Shown here: positions 4,867-6,903 of the stretch, piece after piece
Position numbering within the stretch: position 1 is the stretch's first letter
Layout: each line of letters starts with the position of its first letter
Notes under the pieces: model-generated
Told to the model about the DNA's origin: nothing
The model's database searches: none
Seen by the model: only the letters and a program-made list of their open reading frames with translations
Assembly (NCBI GenBank): GCA_946494435.1
Contig: CAMMBO010000042.1
Span: forward strand, 1-6,903
Length of the DNA: 6,903 bases
Direction: 5' to 3'
DNA from: an uncultured Mycoplasmatota bacterium
GTDB taxonomy: Bacteria; Bacillota_I; Bacilli_A; RF39; UBA660
Translations under genes and position numbers: made by a program

Positions 4867-5761
4867 ATTTTTGTAATTCACTTTGTATTCCAAATGGTTT
4901 GTATTCTAATAATTTAAAACTTTTTATTATATAAGGCATGATTATTTCAATATCATCTTCTTTGCTAACATTATAGCCTTTACATAACGATTTATAATTA
5001 CCAACATTAGCATCAATATTAGTAAAAATGTTATATTTATCTTCAATGTCTAATATTCTTATATACACGCCTCTTTGTGATTTTTTAATGATAGCAAAAT
5101 TTCTTGAATCTTTATATCTTTTTCTTTTTATTTTAAATACAATTCCCTTACTATTCTTTTGGCAAATTATGCTTTTATCAAATGCAGAAATATTTTGTAC
5201 TAATTTATTAAGTAATTCTTCTTGTAAATCATTTTTTAAATATATACATAATTTGTTTATTAGTTCCATAATGTATTTTATATCTTCAACACAACTAACC
5301 AATATATAATAGCATAAAGGGTTTGTTTCATAACTCTTTATTATAGATAATCGATTTTGATAATCAAATTGTTTAATACTTCTATGTAAGTTTACAGATA
5401 AACTTTCTTGATTAACTCTAACTTCCATAATTTTTCTATGTAATCTATATGCTACGTTTTTTATTAAATAATTTCTAATTATATTATTATTAGAATTCAT
5501 TATTAGATTATCAAGTGAATTAAATAAAGTTACAGCTATTTCTTTTTTATTATATATAGTTCTTTCATAATTACTTGTATCAATTCCTTCTACTTTTTTT
5601 GTTCCATTTTTAGTATTAGAACATAGATTAGATATTAAAGTATATCCTTTTGGTAAAGCATCTATATCTTCATTACTTGTATAAACTACACCATTATAAG
5701 ATAAATTAAAGGTAGAACAGACATCTATTATAGTATTGTAAACTATATTATTTTTAAGCAA
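4865..5761 (-). CDS. Orphan protein with DUF5655-like C-terminus, probably 5'-truncated
   Basis: The frame encodes 298 aa from a TTG at 5761 and stays open to 5800 (adding a stretch that contains NTFEFKE) before a stop at 5803-5801. There is no ATG near the front. AAGGA touches the TTG, which is too close to act as its Shine-Dalgarno, so the true start is unclear and the gene may be cut off at the PBP junction. Residues 1-200 are mostly helical and unrecognised. Residues about 202-284 (RNFAIIKKSQRGVYIRILD, then EDDIEIIMPYIIKSFKLLE) resemble the DUF5655 domain, a small alpha/beta module of uncertain function often attached to nucleases and restriction-like proteins. The usual glycine-rich WGNGD part is not obvious. 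GC content is far below that of the PBP. The gene converges on the HTH gene and shares its terminator. Confidence 0.6.
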   Translation of the reverse strand: MLKNNIVYNTIIDVCSTFNLSYNGVVYTSNEDIDALPKGYTLISNLCSNTKNGTKKVEGIDTSNYERTIYNKKEIAVTLFNSLDNLIMNSNNNIIRNYLIKNVAYRLHRKIMEVRVNQESLSVNLHRSIKQFDYQNRLSIIKSYETNPLCYYILVSCVEDIKYIMELINKLCIYLKNDLQEELLNKLVQNISAFDKSIICQKNSKGIVFKIKRKRYKDSRNFAIIKKSQRGVYIRILDIEDKYNIFTNIDANVGNYKSLCKGYNVSKEDDIEIIMPYIIKSFKLLEYKPFGIQSELQK

Positions 5762-6846
5762 TTCCTTGAACTCAAATGTGTTCCTGTAGTTACTCCAAGA
5801 TTACATGAATTTTGAAGTACCTGAAGAAATGTCTGGTGTCCATGTCCTCCTGCTTTCCAACATTTAATCCTTGCAGTATCAACTTGTACAGAACCAGTAT
5901 CAGTAAACTCATCTTTAAATAAATCTACTACCCCTTCTTCTACTGCCGCAGCCGTTGTTACTATCTTTTGGGTAGAACCAGGTTCATAACTAGCCCATAT
6001 AGGAAGATTACGAGATAATTCTTCTTGAGAGTAATTCTGATAATTATTAGGATCAAAATTAGGTCTAGAACTCATTGCAAGTATCTCTCCTGTTTTAGGA
6101 TCCATAACAACAGCAAGAGCCATATCTGGATTAAACATATCGACAACATTATCAAGTTCTCTTTCAACTGACTTCTGAATATTTATATCAATAGTAAGTT
6201 GTAAATCCATACCATCTTGAGGTTCTATATATAAATCAGTTAGTTCTAGTTTATTTCCCTTAGCATCACTAAAATATTTAATCGCTCCATTCTCACCCAT
6301 TAAATAATCATCATACTGTAACTCTATACCTGATAACCCCTGATTATCTATTCCAACATAACCTAAAACGTGTGATAACATTTCTTCATATGGATAATAT
6401 CTTTTAGACTCTTTAACTAAATAAACTCCATCAAAGTTTAAGGCTTCTATTTTATCTGCTACCTCATAAGATAATCTTCTTCCTTCTGGATGAACCCTTT
6501 CAATAGATGTTTCTTTATAAACATGTTCTTTCATCTCATCAAAACTTACTCCTAAAATCTCTGCAAGTTTTGTCGTAACTTCTTTTTTATTCTTAATCTG
6601 ATTAGGTATTAAAACTAAAGAGGTAGTTGTAATATTATCGGCAAGAACCACTCCATTTCGATCAAGTATCCTACCACGTGAAGCTTCAATAGGAAGATTT
6701 CTACTCCAAAGGTCACTAGCAAGAGTTGATAGTTTTTTATAATCTACTACCTGTACATAAAACACTCTTAAGACTATTACTAATAAAATACTACTAAATA
6801 TTAAAAGAATAATTTTCATTCTCTTATCTATTCCTCTTGTAAACAT
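5743..6846 (-). CDS. spoVD: SpoVD-like class B penicillin-binding protein, 3'-truncated
   Basis: Transpeptidase of the PBP2/SpoVD type, which cross-links peptidoglycan. SpoVD acts in spore cortex synthesis, and some related lineages use this type for division. Residues about 10-30 are the membrane anchor. WSRNLP and RGRILDRNGVVLA open the dimerisation domain, as in Bacillus subtilis SpoVD. The acylated serine is S291 in S-T-Q-K (SxxK), with EPG before it, and the SxN motif is S347-C348-N349. After NSCNLGV the alignment fails and the frame ends 15 residues later at 367 aa. SpoVD is normally about 640-650 aa, so the KTG motif and any PASTA domain are missing. No other frame continues the homology, so this is not a simple frameshift. 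ATG 6846 fits the family N-terminus; ATG 6819 is an alternative with AGAGGA upstream. As it stands the product should be inactive. Confidence 0.88.
   Translation of the reverse strand: MFTRGIDKRMKIILLIFSSILLVIVLRVFYVQVVDYKKLSTLASDLWSRNLPIEASRGRILDRNGVVLADNITTTSLVLIPNQIKNKKEVTTKLAEILGVSFDEMKEHVYKETSIERVHPEGRRLSYEVADKIEALNFDGVYLVKESKRYYPYEEMLSHVLGYVGIDNQGLSGIELQYDDYLMGENGAIKYFSDAKGNKLELTDLYIEPQDGMDLQLTIDINIQKSVERELDNVVDMFNPDMALAVVMDPKTGEILAMSSRPNFDPNNYQNYSQEELSRNLPIWASYEPGSTQKIVTTAAAVEEGVVDLFKDEFTDTGSVQVDTARIKCWKAGGHGHQTFLQVLQNSCNLGVTTGTHLSSRNCLKII
5780..5800. other. Rearrangement junction inside the PBP gene
   Basis: SpoVD homology stops just after the codons for NSCNLG (5811-5794), and within about 20 bp the sequence becomes very AT-rich. 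A sample of 60 bases at 5821-5880 has 26 G or C; the 60 bases at 5461-5520 have 7. The exact crossover cannot be placed without an intact homologue. The partner junction is not in the window. Confidence 0.6.
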
Positions 6847-6849
6847 AAA

Positions 6850-6878
6850 AAACTCACTACCTTTCCAGTAGTAAGTTT
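6850..6878 (-). terminator. Terminator-like hairpin directly before the PBP start
   Basis: On the minus strand AAACUUACUAC (6878-6868) pairs with GUAGUGAGUUU (6860-6850), 11 bp with one U-G and a 7-nt loop, followed by more U and then the ATG at 6846. It may terminate an upstream gene or act as an attenuator. The loop carries GGAAAG, the best Shine-Dalgarno available to the first ATG. Confidence 0.6.
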
Positions 6879-6903
6879 ATGTTTTAAAATATTATTTATT
6901 ATT

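Noticed and set aside
582..5309. Plus-strand open frames at 582-824, 1143-1337, 1634-1822, 3302-3517 and 5028-5309
   Set aside because: They lie opposite real minus-strand genes (or, at 1634, across the sRNA promoter and the end of the SHOCT gene), are Phe/Ile/Tyr/Ser low complexity, and lack ribosome binding sites.
5743..5820. Simple frameshift as the cause of PBP truncation
   Set aside because: None of the three minus-strand frames after the break continues SpoVD homology.
1..6903. CRISPR array, tRNA, rRNA, or transposase in the window
   Set aside because: No regularly spaced repeats, no tRNA-like cloverleaf or rRNA stretch recognised, and no frame with transposase or recombinase motifs.

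Overview
The window is AT-rich DNA read with the standard genetic code, with AGGAG-type ribosome binding sites, sigma-A-like promoters, short U-tailed terminators and lipobox lipoproteins. This points to a low-GC Bacillota (Firmicutes), probably a gut-type Clostridia or Bacilli lineage. The right-hand gene is a close relative of SpoVD, the class B penicillin-binding protein of the spore cortex. That suggests a spore former or a relative that kept this PBP type, but sporulation itself cannot be shown from this window.

Layout, right to left (nearly everything is on the minus strand). 6846-5743: a SpoVD-like PBP that is normal through the SxxK and SxN motifs and then loses homology right after NSCN, so the KTG-bearing end is missing. 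The break coincides with an abrupt drop in GC content. 5761-4865: an orphan protein with a DUF5655-like C-terminus whose reading frame runs back into the same junction without a convincing start. 4397-4828 (plus strand): a tandem-HTH XRE regulator. 4268-3228: an orphan 346-residue protein divergent from the regulator, with a tandemly duplicated, operator-like sequence in the shared intergenic region. 3227-2979: a hairpin-rich spacer with a 33-bp palindrome. 2978-2709: a small helical protein.

The left third (2724-1) is a duplicated surface-protein module. Each copy has a promoter, a conserved leader of about 115 nt ending in its own terminator, a second strong promoter, and a two-gene operon of small lipoproteins or membrane proteins. 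The first operon is a 127-aa lipoprotein plus a 137-aa SHOCT membrane protein. The second is a 170-aa anchored protein plus a 286-aa lipoprotein.

Two points stand out. First, spoVD appears to be interrupted by foreign DNA at a highly conserved codon run, which recalls developmentally excised elements such as the sigK skin, although only one junction is visible. Second, the two leaders look like paralogous small RNAs with a shared 37-nt core and a supported stem. Their most conserved unpaired stretch (ACACACU) is complementary to the AGUGUGU between the Shine-Dalgarno and the start codon of the first gene in both neighbouring operons, which suggests a local sRNA-based control circuit for lipoprotein expression.
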